Shown here in pieces: positions 7,248-16,219 of a stretch of 18,826 nucleotides of DNA (position 1 is the stretch's first letter; every line of letters starts with the position of its first letter). Below the pieces are notes generated by a model. That model worked only from the letters and a program-made list of their open reading frames with translations. It was not told the origin of the DNA and did no database searches. The stretch is taken from assembly GCF_047607725.1 (NCBI RefSeq), contig NZ_JBLKSS010000017.1, forward strand, positions 1-18,826, written 5' to 3'. The stretch comes from JBLKSS01 sp047607725. Lineage in GTDB: Bacteria > Pseudomonadota > Gammaproteobacteria > Enterobacterales > Enterobacteriaceae. Made by a program: the position numbers and the translations under genes.

Positions 7248-7526
7248 ACTTACGTTACACACTTATGCTCATTGCATTTTCACATTGTATTGATTTTAAT
7301 AATTTTTATTTCCATCCCGGTTTGAGTGATATGAAATTAGTGGTTCTGAAGTTTGTGATAGTGTCCATTAAAATTTAAGTGGACACTATCATCGCCGGAT
7401 TATCCATGATCTGACAGTCGTCCCTTATAGGATGCGGGTTCACTAGGCATCGTAGTGGAACATATTCTTACCGGGCCATACAACAAACCCACCAATAATT
7501 CAAGACGTCCTCCACGGGGCGTTTAC
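7189..7526. mobile_element. Complete small non-coding element with 50-bp inverted ends
   Basis: Bases 7189–7238 and the complement of 7477–7526 agree at 48 of 50 positions, and both start GTAA (GTAAGCGCCCC and GTAAACGCCCC). The 338-bp interior is A+T-rich, has no convincing gene and holds a 34-bp palindrome. Its right part (7390–7526) is almost identical to 1–137. Such a structure fits a miniature inverted-repeat element moved in trans, or the remains of an insertion sequence. The GTAAGCG ends suggest IS66-type relatives. The 8-bp flanks (GATTGATC left, CATCTAAC right) do not match, so this copy seems recombined rather than freshly inserted. Confidence 0.6.
7357..7390. repeat. 34-bp palindrome inside the small element
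   Basis: GATAGTGTCCA at 7357–7367 is the exact complement of TGGACACTATC at 7380–7390, with a 12-base A+T-rich centre that is itself nearly symmetric. As RNA it would form a strong hairpin. It may be a transposase or host-factor site, or the fusion point of two element ends. The shared segment with 1–137 begins at its last base. Confidence 0.7.
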
Positions 7527-7941
7527 CATCTAACCACGTTACTAAAAGATACGTGGTGCGTGCCACTTTGACTTGCGCACGTCTGAAGGACTTGTCCAGC
7601 GGCACCACCCAAATGACTTCCCGCTTGCCAATATCTGACTGCTGTACGCTTCACGGAGACCTACAATATTTTTGTAGGNCGTNTGGTATGCCCAGCAGAA
7701 ACCGCATAGCACAAGGGCTGGAGAGATTTTGTGCAGCGATGTGTGAGCTTGGTAGGCACGAACCCCCGGTGTGCATTCTCTCGGTGGCTGACACATCGTC
7801 CCTATTGTGGAGTTGGGATATTGCTGCATACGGGGTGTGCATGGCGTCAGAGTAGGATGAGTTAGCGATGCGATGTGCTTGGCTGTTTTTGCCGTGCAGG
7901 TCTTGTGCGTAGATAGTGATTAATTCATTTACCATAAACAT
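7468..7941 (-). other. Unrecognised open frame broken by one stop, running into the small element
   Basis: On the – strand a frame starts at ATG 7941 (MFMVNELITIYAQDLHGKNS), meets a TGA at 7651–7653 and continues in the same frame for 60 codons to TAA 7468–7470. The last 20 codons lie inside the repeat element. A single stop in 158 codons is suggestive of a decayed gene, but I recognise no domain and two codons contain N. It may equally be chance. The rest of this interval, 7942–8130, is A+T-rich intergenic DNA with one small hairpin (CCGGGT/ACCCGG, about 8085–8098) and no gene I can support. Confidence 0.25.
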
Positions 7942-8130
7942 AACTCATATTTGTACCTAAACGTGTACATATTTTAGATCTATACAAATAATAAATTTAA
8001 TATCAATAAGTTATTGTTTCTCGAGTATCCTGGTACAGGATATGCAGCCAGGGGGTTTGCGGGGGGATGATAAGGTTCCATACGGCTCCGGGTGAACCCG
8101 GCGGCGTTACCGCAGGGGAGAGGTTGCGGG

Positions 8131-10276
8131 TTATTGATGAGTGACCACGATAAGGCGGATGGCGTCCAGACGCCAGCTGGCCTTATCAAGATGCTTGAGC
8201 ACCTGGCGGCGGTTTTCCGCCCCCGCCTCCAGTTCGTCGTCGCGGATAGCCGGGTTGACCGCCCGCCGCGCCTGCAAACGGCTCAGTTCGGCGCCGAGGC
8301 GCTGGTCCGCCTGCGCCCGGGCGTCGTCAATCAGCGCGCGGGCCTGTTGCGCCACCAGGGGTTCGCCGTGCATGAGCATCCCATGCACCTCTTGCTGCAC
8401 CGCGCCGACCAGTTTGCTGGCGGTATGGCGCTTCACGGCATTGAGTTGGCGGTTAAATTGCTCAAATTCTACCTGCGGCGCCAAGTTGGTGCCGTTTTTA
8501 TCCAGCAGCAGGCGCAGCGGGGTGGCGGGCAAGAAGCGGTTAAGCTGCAATTTGCGCGGCACCTACGACTCCACGACATAAATGAGCTCCAATAACAGGG
8601 TACCGACCGGCAGCGCCTTGTTTTTCAGCATCGACAGCGTGCTGCTGCCGCTTTCGCTCGAGAGCACCAAATCCAGGCCGTTACGGATAATCGGGTGTTC
8701 CCAACTGATAAACTGCGTTTCTTCGCGCACCAGCGCCTGGTCGTGATTGAAGGTGATGGTGCAGCCCTCTTCCGGCATGCCCGGGAAGTCCGGTACCAGC
8801 ATATGATCCGACGGTTTAAGGACGATGAGATTATCGCTGCGGTCCTCCTGGGCAATCCCGATGATATCGAACAGATTCAGAGCGAAATTCACCAGTTGGC
8901 TGTCGTTATCCTGCTCGGTGAGGGTCTGCGCCAGGGCCCGCGCCGGCTCGCCACCGTTGGAGTGCAGCTCAAGCAGGCGGTCGCGGCCCAGCTCCATTTA
9001 CGCTTTCAACGCATCGTGACGGGCGCGGCAATCGTGAAGAAACGCCGTAAAACCGGTCAGCGCGCCTGGCTCCGCCAGATAGCCTAGCAAGGTCTGATAC
9101 GCTTCATCATACAGGGCGCGGCCGGTGGGACAGGTATGCTCGAACGCATCCAGCCCTTCATGGTACCAGCGCAGCAGCACCGCCTGCGCCGACTGTTCCA
9201 TATAGGGGACATGAATCTGGATCTCCCGACTCTGGCCAATGCGGTCCAGACGGCCGATGCGCTGCTCAAGCAGATCCGGATTGAAGGTCAGGTCGAACAT
9301 CACCATTTGGCTGGCGAATTGGAAATTGCGCCCCTCGGAGCCGATTTCCGAGCACAACAGCACCTGCGCGCCGCTTCCTCCGAGGCGAAATAGGCCGCGG
9401 CGCGGATGCCTTCCCGTTCGCGCAACACCTGCTCCAGCTACAGCGCAGGGCCGGCATGGGCGCAAATCACCAGCACTTTCTCCTGGCGCTGGTCGAGCAG
9501 GAAGTCGACCAGCCACTGCACGCGCGGGTCGAAGTTCCACCAGGTGGTGTTTTGTCCCTCAAACTGCTGAAAGATGTGTTCCGGGTACAGCCTATGACGC
9601 GCGCGTTCATCCGGCGCCTGCTTGCTGCCCATAATGCCGGCCACCTTCAAGGCGGTCTGGTATTGCGCGGGCAGCGGCAGGGCGTGGGCGTGCAGCCGGC
9701 GCGCCGGAAAACCTTTCACGCCCTGACGGGTATTGCGGAACATGACCCGGCTGGTGCCGTGGCTGTCCATCAGCATGGCCCTCAACCGGCGGCGATGTGC
9801 ACTTGATGGGGGATAAGGCTGGCGCGGATGCCGCGCAGGCCGTTCCACGCCGCGCGAAATTGCTTGCTGTAAAATTTGCGCGCGCGGTAGCTCAGCGCGA
9901 AACGGTCCATGCGGTCAATTTGGCCGGCAAACAGGCGGTCCTGCGGTTTGCTGAAGGTCAGCTTGCTGTTGAGCAGCACTTCGCGCAGCGCGCAGTGGGT
10001 TTCGCCGTTATCCAGACGGGTACCGATATAGGTCAGCAGCCCCTCTTTTTCCTCGACGGCGTCGATAAGCAGCTGCCAGCCTTCGTGGCTGGTCACTGTA
10101 TCGCCGGGATTGAACATCACCCGCGTAATCGGGGCGTCGCTGCGGGCGTACAGGCGGTTTTCACCGCTGGCGGAAAACAACAGGGTCACCATCCGTGCCT
10201 CCTGGGCGACGACGGTGCCCAGTCCCAGCTCGTTTTCAGTATCGCTTATCCAGCGTTGACCTAGCGTAAAAGGCAT
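8131..10276 (-). pseudogene. rapA: RNA polymerase-associated ATPase RapA (HepA), heavily degraded
   Basis: RapA is a Swi2/Snf2-type ATPase that recycles stalled RNA polymerase. The N-terminal part starts MPFTLGQRWISDTENELGLG and is recognisable to SLIPHQVHIAA (10276–9787). The sequence then jumps, with a frame change, to AMLMDSHGTSRVMFRNTRQG. About 240 residues are lost, including the Walker A and DEAH motifs of the first ATPase lobe. The second lobe survives (GSEGRNFQFAS, QRIGRLDRIGQ). Further damage is a short deletion with frameshift near 9380–9410 and three in-frame stops: TAG at about 9437, TAA at 8998–9000 and TAG at 8563–8565. At all three, the E. coli protein, as I recall it, has Gln. 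The frame ends VVTHQ at 8131. It cannot make an active enzyme. Confidence 0.9.
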
Positions 10277-10450
10277 AAATTCTCGGCTCAGTGTTGTATT
10301 GGGCTAAATTACCGGCAATAGCGCGGCTGGCCGTGGTAGGCGCGGGCCTGAAGTACACGGCGTAAGTCGGGGTCAGGGGTTAAAATTACGCGTTGAGGCG
10401 CTATGGTAATGGATGGCGACGGCGACGTCACCTGTCAATCGCCCCGCCAA

Positions 10451-12755
10451 TCAAAACAATCCCATTTGACCTGATATAAGGGTAGCAAAATCATCCTGCA
10501 TAAAGGGCAGGATCGCGTCCGCCACCGGCTGCAGTTGCTTGCTGAGGTAATGATCGTAATCCGGCGGGTTGTGGCGGCATTCCAGCGGCTCGGGGCCGGC
10601 GGTGGTCATGATGTAGCTGATCCAGCCGCCGTTCTGGTACTGCTGCGTGCGCTGGTGGCGCAGGTTATAGGCATCGGCGATGCGTGCCGCACGGCCTGGG
10701 GCGGGACGTTACGCTCATATTCCCCCCGCTTGCGCCACAGCCGCTTACGATAAATCAGCCGATCGTCGAAGCTGCCGTCGAGCGTTTGACGCACGTAATC
10801 ACGCCCGGACGTCTGATACGGCTGGCGGCGAAAAATACGCTCGTAGAGCTGCTGCTGGAACTGCTGAGCCAGCGGCGTCCAGTCGCTGCGGACGGTTTCC
10901 AGCCCTTTAAACACCATGCGATCCCCCTGTTCGTCCTGCACTAGCCCGGCATAGCGTTTTTTTACTGCCCAGCTCCGCGCCGCGGATGGTCGGCATCAGA
11001 AAACGGCTGAAATGCGTCTCGAATTCCAGTTCCAGGGCGCTGTCGAGATCCAGCTCTTGGCGCAGATTGTCCCGCCACCAGGCGTTGATTTTGCTCACCA
11101 GCCCCTGGCCGATGGCTACTGCCGCGTCCTGGGGGTAGGGGCGTTTAAGCCAGACGAAGGTGGAATCGGTATCGCCGTAGATGACCGGATAGCCCTCCGC
11201 CTCGATAAGCGCCCGCGTCTGATGCATGATTGTGTGGCCGCACAGCGTGATAGAGGACGCCAGCCGGTTGTCGAAAAAACGGCAGCCGGGCGCGCCCAAT
11301 ACGCCGTAAAAGGCGTTCATGATAATTTTCATCGCCTGGGACAGCGGCGCGTTATGCTCGCGCTTGGCGCGCTCCCGGCCCTGCCAGCGTGTCCGGGCCC
11401 TCGTCCGCCGCCAGCCCTTCAATCAAGCCAACTGGATCGATCAAAAAGGTACGGATGATGGAGGGGTAAAGGCTTTTATAGTCCAGCACCAGTACCGAAT
11501 CGTACAGCCCGGGACGGGAATCCATGACGTAGCCGCCGGGGCTGGCCGGCGGCGCCACATCCCCGAGGTTGGGCGTGACATAGCCGGCGCGGTGCATGCG
11601 CGATAGATAAAGCCAGCTGAATGCCGCCACCGATCAGCCGCTGCGATCCGACGCTAGTCCGGTAACCGTCGCCCGTTCCTGCAGAAACGCCAACAGCCGG
11701 GTATGCTCGAAAATGCGTGTGACCAGTTCGCAGTCCGTCAAGTTGTAATGCGCCAGCGCCGGCGGGTCCTCGCGGTATAGGCGATCGATTTCATCCATGC
11801 GATCGTAAGGGGTGGCGATGGCCTTGCCCTCCCCGAGCAGCGTCTGCGCCACATGCTCCAAGCTAAAGGAGGAAAATTGCCAAAAGGCGGACTTTAAACC
11901 GTCAATACCGTCGATAATCAGACGGCCCGCGGCGGCGGCGTAAAAATAGCCCTGCTTGAAGCCGTGTTCGCGCCACTCCAGCGCCTCGCAGCCGCGTCCG
12001 AGGCGTAGCGACAGCCCATAACGTTCGGCGTGTTTTTGCAGCATGCACAGGTCGAACTGCACCAGGTTCCAGCCGATAATCGCGTCGGGATCGTGCCGGG
12101 CGAACCAGGCATTAAGCCGTTCGATAAGCCCTTTACGGCTGGGAACATATTCCAACTGCATCTCCGGCCGCGTAGCGGGGGGGCCGCCCGGCTCCCCCAG
12201 CATATACACCTGATGCTGGCCGCAGCCGTGCAGACCGATACAATAGAGCTCGCCGAAACGGTTGGTTTCGATATCCAGCGACACCAGTGACAACACGGGC
12301 CGGTAATCCGGCGCGGGCTTCAGCCGTGCGTTGTGTATGTGACCGTCGGTACTGGCCGTCCCGTCGAACAGCACCGGCGCGGTGATAAAACGCTCCATCA
12401 GGTAGCGTTCGGGCGGGCGGATATCTGCTTCATAAAGCGGGATGCCGGCTTCGGTCAAGATTTTCTCGGCGCGCGCCAACGTGCGGTAATGGCGGCAATA
12501 AAGCCCCTCCACCGGCCGGCGCTGAAAATCCCGCAGCGCCAGCGGCCGGAGCTGCACGTCTTCGCCGGCCAGCAGCACGCGGATGCGATCGCTGAACGCC
12601 GTCGGCACAAAAGCCACCGCCTCCTGGGGAGGGAGACTGACCTTTTGCACGCCCTGGTCCGTTGCCAGCCAAAAGTCGATGGCGCTACCGGCAGGCGTGT
12701 CCCGCCAGTGACGGGTCAGAATAAAACCCTGCCGCGGCAGGGAAGGAACGGACAT
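10451..12755 (-). pseudogene. polB: DNA polymerase II (family B, SOS-inducible), inactivated
   Basis: Full-length in outline (about 768 codons; E. coli 783). The exonuclease motif LDIETN is at residue 161, with NLVQFDL after it. The frame stops at TGA 11634–11636, where a Gly codon is expected, then resumes in frame (SVAAFSWLYLSRMHRAGYV) with the polymerase motif DYKSLYPSII. A frameshift with a short deletion follows near 11390, then KIIMNAFYGV and YGDTDS. Another shift lies in a run of seven A (10957–10963) after GSKK. A fourth lesion, near 10690, shifts the frame before TTAGPEPLECRHNPPDYDHY. The end is ISGQMGLF at 10451. Translesion and restart functions of Pol II are thus lost. The 174-base gap to rapA holds no gene. 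Confidence 0.9.
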
Positions 12756-12840
12756 GGCGTCAGGCTATCCCGTGAGAGTGAAAAAGGGCGCCGGGCGAGG
12801 AGGAGGATAAGCCTTTGGCGCAACCGGTACAGGGTAAAGT

Positions 12841-12858
12841 ATGAATATTTATACAGTA
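12841..12858 (-). promoter_or_regulatory. Degenerate LexA-like box upstream of polB
   Basis: On the – strand the sequence is TACTGTATAAATATTCAT, 86 bases before the polB start. The left half fits the LexA consensus (TACTGTATAT) and the spacing is right, but the right half ends CAT instead of CAG. polB is a classic LexA-controlled SOS gene. The site may be a weakened remnant. The remainder of the polB–yabI gap shows no other clear feature. Confidence 0.4.
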
Positions 12859-12974
12859 ATTGTCCAGCCAACCGGGTAAAGGGAGCATTTTGCCAAATCC
12901 GTATACAATTGATTGTTTGACGTGCCGGCGTCCGGCACCGACAATCCACTGCGGGTTTATGACAAAGAGGGGTT

Positions 12975-13676
12975 ATGGAAGCCTTTTTTGAACACTGGGT
13001 GACGCAATCCCTGGCTTTTTCACTGTTGGCGGTCACGCTGGTGGCTTTTCTTGAATCGCTGGCGCTGGTGGGGCTACTGCTGCCGGGCACGGTCATGATG
13101 GCGACGCCCGGTGCGCTGATCGGCAGCGGAAAAATGGCGTTTTATCCCGCTTGGGGCGCCGGCATTATCGGCTGTTTGCTGGGCGATTGGATTTCGTGGT
13201 ATGTCGGCCACGCTTTTAAAAAACCGCTCAAGACACTGTCGTTTTGGAAAAAACACCGCAGCATGTTGACTAAAACCGAGCACGCGCTGCACCGGCACAA
13301 CATGATGACAATTCTGGTGGGCCGTTTTATCGGGCCGACCCGACAGCTGGTGCCGCTGGTGGCCGGTATGCTGGATCTCTCACCCTATAAATTCGCCTTG
13401 CCGAACATCATCGGTTGTCTGAGCTGGCCACCGGTCTATCTGCTGCCCGGCATTCTGGCGAGCGTGGCGATCAATATCCCGCCGGGGGAGAGCACCGGCG
13501 AGTTCCGTCTGCTGCTGCTGGCTAGCGCGCTACTGCTCTGGCTGGCCTGCTGGCTGCTGCTGCGCTGACTGGCGCCGCTGCTGACGCTGGCGGCCGTGGT
13601 GGCCATGGTTCTGCTGGTGCGCCATCCGCTGATGCCGTTGTACGCCGGCCTGCTGTGGCATGTGTTGCGGGTGTGA
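12975..13676 (+). pseudogene. yabI: DedA-family inner-membrane protein YabI, premature UGA
   Basis: DedA proteins are polytopic inner-membrane proteins linked to lipid-carrier flipping and membrane homeostasis. The first 190 residues match well: FLESLALVGLLLPGTVMMAT, GDWISWYVG, and the family signature region GRFIGPTRQLVPLVAGMLDL. The frame stops at TGA 13566–13568 after 197 residues. It then stays open in the same frame for 35 codons, containing LVRHPLMPLY, which resembles the end of E. coli YabI (254 residues). So about 20 residues are also deleted around the stop. All core helices and the conserved Arg and Gly residues are kept, so a shortened protein could still work. GAGG lies before ATG 12975. 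The 13677–13806 gap to the convergent thiQ shows no clear terminator. Confidence 0.8.
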
Positions 13677-13806
13677 CGGTTGGCGATCCTTAAGCCGTTT
13701 TAGCGCCGCGTTAACCCGACCCAGGCAGCAACCGGCGCGACCGCCCACCGGTTGCGCGGTATTGCGGTGCCCGCCCCGGTTTGCCGGCGAGCTTCGCGCA
13801 CCGCGC

Positions 13807-14505
13807 TTAGCGGCCAATACCCAGTATCGCCGCCGCCGGGGACTCGCCGCTCGCCAGCGCCGCGGTGGGGCCGTCATAATAAATACGGCCATCCACCACC
13901 AATAGGGTGCGCGGCGCCAGCCGCAGGGCATCATCCAGGTTATGCGATACCATCAAAAGCGTTAGACGGCGCGTCGCGCAAACGTCATTGAGCAATCTCA
14001 CCATCTCGGCGCGCAGGGCCGGATCCAGCGCGGAAAACGGCTCATCGAGCAGGAGAATCTGCTGCTGACGCACCAGACAGCGGGCCAGCGCGGTGCGTTG
14101 ACGCTGGCCGCCGGAGATCGCCGCCGGCAGCCGGTCCAGCACGTTTTCCAGCCCGACCTGCCGCGCCGCTTCCTCTAATTGGATGCGCTGCGCGGGCGTC
14201 AAACGCAGGCCGAGATGCAGGCCAAGCCCGATATTTTCCGCCACGGTTAGGTGCGCAAACAGGTTGTTTTCCTGAAACAGCATCGATACCGGCCGCCGCG
14301 CCGGCGGCGTTTGGTGATGGAGCACGCCGTCCAGCCACAGACTGCCGCTGTGCGGCGTCAGGAAGCCGGCAATCAAGTTCAGCAGCGTGCTTTTGCCGGC
14401 GCCGCTCGGGCCCAGTACCGCCACCTTTTCGCCGGCGTCGAGATGGACATCGAAGCGCATGGGTAAATGGCGGTAAAGCCAGGTCACGTTATCGAGCGTT
14501 ATCAT
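13807..14505 (-). CDS. thiQ: Thiamine/TPP ABC transporter ATP-binding protein ThiQ
   Basis: The product has 232 residues and powers the ThiBPQ importer by ATP hydrolysis on the cytoplasmic face. All motifs are intact: Walker A GPSGAGKST (32–40), Q-loop Gln78 in MLFQENN, signature SGGQRQR (131–137), Walker B ILLLDEP (150–156) and the H-loop His in MVSHNL (188). The start ATG 14505 gives MITLDNVTWLYRHLPMRFD, matching the E. coli start. It overlaps the end of thiP by 17 bases, so the two are translationally coupled. A longer frame back to 14526 would add seven unlikely residues. No damage is seen. Confidence 0.95.
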   Translation of the reverse strand: MITLDNVTWLYRHLPMRFDVHLDAGEKVAVLGPSGAGKSTLLNLIAGFLTPHSGSLWLDGVLHHQTPPARRPVSMLFQENNLFAHLTVAENIGLGLHLGLRLTPAQRIQLEEAARQVGLENVLDRLPAAISGGQRQRTALARCLVRQQQILLLDEPFSALDPALRAEMVRLLNDVCATRRLTLLMVSHNLDDALRLAPRTLLVVDGRIYYDGPTAALASGESPAAAILGIGR

Positions 14506-16219
14506 GGGACCCCGACAAGGTTTCAAACAAGCTAAACAGCAGCAGGCAGAGCAGCAGCAATAGCAGCGCGGTCACTGCGCCATCCTGGCTGCGATAGGCG
14601 CCTATCTGCTGATAGAGATAAAGCGGCAAGGTGCGGAAATCCTCGCTGCCGAAAAGGGCAATCACGCCAAAATCCCCCAGCGATAAGATGCTGGCGAAGG
14701 CCAGAGCGCGCCCCGCCGGCTGACGCAGCGCGCGCAATTCCACCAGACGTAACCGGTTAAGGCCGCGGAGGTCTAGCGCCAGACACAGTTGACGGTAGCG
14801 TTCGGCCACGTCCTGCATTGGACTTTCCAATACCTTCAGCGCATAGGGAATGGCCATGAGCGCATTGGCCAGGATAACCACCGGCGCGGGTGAGGCGGGC
14901 AGTCCGCCGCTGTCCATTGCCAGCAGAAAAAAACCCGTCGCCAGCACAATGCCGGGCATCGCCAGGATCACCATGCCGCTCAGATCCAATAGCTGGGCGC
15001 ACAGTCGGCGCTGGCGCAGACGCAACTCGCGGCTGCTCCAGAGCAGCATACCGGTGAGCAGCAGACACAGCAGGCCGGCGCACAGCGCGATAGACAGCGA
15101 GGTGAACACCGCCCGCCACAGTGCGGTTTGAGTTAACACCGTCAGCAGGCTGCCGCTCAGACCGCCAATGACCACCGCCAGCAGCGGCGGCACCAGTAAC
15201 AGCAGCGCGGCCAGAATAATCAGGCCGTCGCACACCATCCTGCCCGGCGCCGCCTGGCGATCGCGCCAGCGAGCGTGCTGGGTATGGCCTACCGGCAGCG
15301 CCCCGGCCAGGCGCTGGCTCAACATTACCAACCCAAGGCAGCAGACCATTTGAATGAGTGCCAATAGGGTGGCGCGGCCGATATCAAAGTCATAGCTGAG
15401 GGCCTGATAAATCGCCAACTCGATCGTCGTCGCCCGCGGGCCGCCGCCCAGCGCTAGCACGGTGGCGAAACTGGCGAAACACAACATGAAAATCAGCGCG
15501 GCCGCAGGCAGTAGCTGACGGCGTAAGTAGGGCCATTCGACCAGGCGGAAAAATGGCCCGGCGGACATGCCCAACTGCGCCGCCAGTTGTCGCTGCTCAA
15601 CAGGGATGCTCTTCAGCGCCTGCAGTAATAATCGCGTCGCCAGCGGCAGGTTGAAAAAGACGTGCGCCAGCAGGATACCGCTCAGGCCGTAGGGGGAGAA
15701 CCTATATTCCACATGCAGACCGCGGCACAGTTGCGCCAGCCAGCCCTGCTGGCCAAACACGCTCATAATGCCAAAGACGCCCACGAGCACCGGCAGCACC
15801 AGCGTCATACCGCAAAAACGCAGCAGCAGCGCGCGGCCGGGAAACCGCCGGCGGTAGAGGGCCCGGGCCAGCGCCACGGCCGGCAGAGTGGAGCACAGCG
15901 CCGATAGCAGCGCCTGGGTAAAGGTAAAGGACACCACATGCCATAGATAGCTGTCCGCCAGCAGCGGTCGCCAGGGATGCGCGGGCGCGTGGCGCCACAG
16001 GGCGCTGAAGGCGGCAATGGCGATAATGGCAATTACTGACGCCGCCGCGACGCCGGGCCATAACCAGCCGGGAAAACCGGCGCTGCGGCCCGTCATCGGG
16101 ACGGCAAGGGCAGGGGAGGTCGCGGGGTGGTCGCCGCGCGGCCCGCGCCGGATTCGCTGCGCCAGCCGCGCGCCCCCCCACTGCTCACGAGCGTCGCTTC
16201 GACGGCGGGCGGCGGACAT
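14489..16219 (-). CDS. thiP: Thiamine/TPP ABC transporter permease ThiP
   Basis: This is the membrane subunit of the thiamine, TMP and TPP importer. It has a duplicated architecture of about twelve helices, with two EAA-type coupling loops (QLAAQLGMSAGPFFRLVEWP and a later YRQLCLALDLRGLNRLRLVE region) that contact ThiQ. Landmarks are LYRRRFPGRALLLR and SYLWHVVSFTFTQALLSAL. Two starts are possible. ATG 16219 overlaps the thiB stop (TAATG), which favours coupling but adds about 41 residues with no counterpart in E. coli. ATG 16096 gives 535 residues, the E. coli length, but a weak ribosome site. I give the longer form. No stop or shift interrupts it. Confidence 0.9.
   Translation of the reverse strand: MSAARRRSDAREQWGGARLAQRIRRGPRGDHPATSPALAVPMTGRSAGFPGWLWPGVAAASVIAIIAIAAFSALWRHAPAHPWRPLLADSYLWHVVSFTFTQALLSALCSTLPAVALARALYRRRFPGRALLLRFCGMTLVLPVLVGVFGIMSVFGQQGWLAQLCRGLHVEYRFSPYGLSGILLAHVFFNLPLATRLLLQALKSIPVEQRQLAAQLGMSAGPFFRLVEWPYLRRQLLPAAALIFMLCFASFATVLALGGGPRATTIELAIYQALSYDFDIGRATLLALIQMVCCLGLVMLSQRLAGALPVGHTQHARWRDRQAAPGRMVCDGLIILAALLLLVPPLLAVVIGGLSGSLLTVLTQTALWRAVFTSLSIALCAGLLCLLLTGMLLWSSRELRLRQRRLCAQLLDLSGMVILAMPGIVLATGFFLLAMDSGGLPASPAPVVILANALMAIPYALKVLESPMQDVAERYRQLCLALDLRGLNRLRLVELRALRQPAGRALAFASILSLGDFGVIALFGSEDFRTLPLYLYQQIGAYRSQDGAVTALLLLLLCLLLFSLFETLSGSHDNAR

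Noticed and set aside
1..7526. Direct 137-bp repeats as attL/attR of the prophage
   Set aside because: The repeat also occurs as an inverted copy at 7189–7238, has IS-like termini, and there is no integrase or tRNA gene. A repeated mobile element explains it better.
7468..7526. Repeat B as the conserved 3' end of a host gene
   Set aside because: The protein reading is shared only because the repeat itself is shared. The frames joined to it in the portal and at 7527–7941 are unrelated upstream.
8080..8130. CCGGGT/ACCCGG hairpin as a rapA terminator or intron domain
   Set aside because: There is no T-run on the rapA strand and the surrounding sequence lacks the conserved group II domain V pattern.
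12333..12920. Long + strand open frame opposite polB
   Set aside because: It is a shadow of the polB reading frame, which shows clear exonuclease motifs on the other strand. Similar + strand frames opposite rapA, thiP and thiB were discarded for the same reason.
14757..16181. Several minus-strand alternative frames of 75–159 codons inside thiP
   Set aside because: They lie in other frames of an intact, well-conserved permease gene in G+C-rich DNA and show only low-complexity Arg/Pro/Ala sequence.
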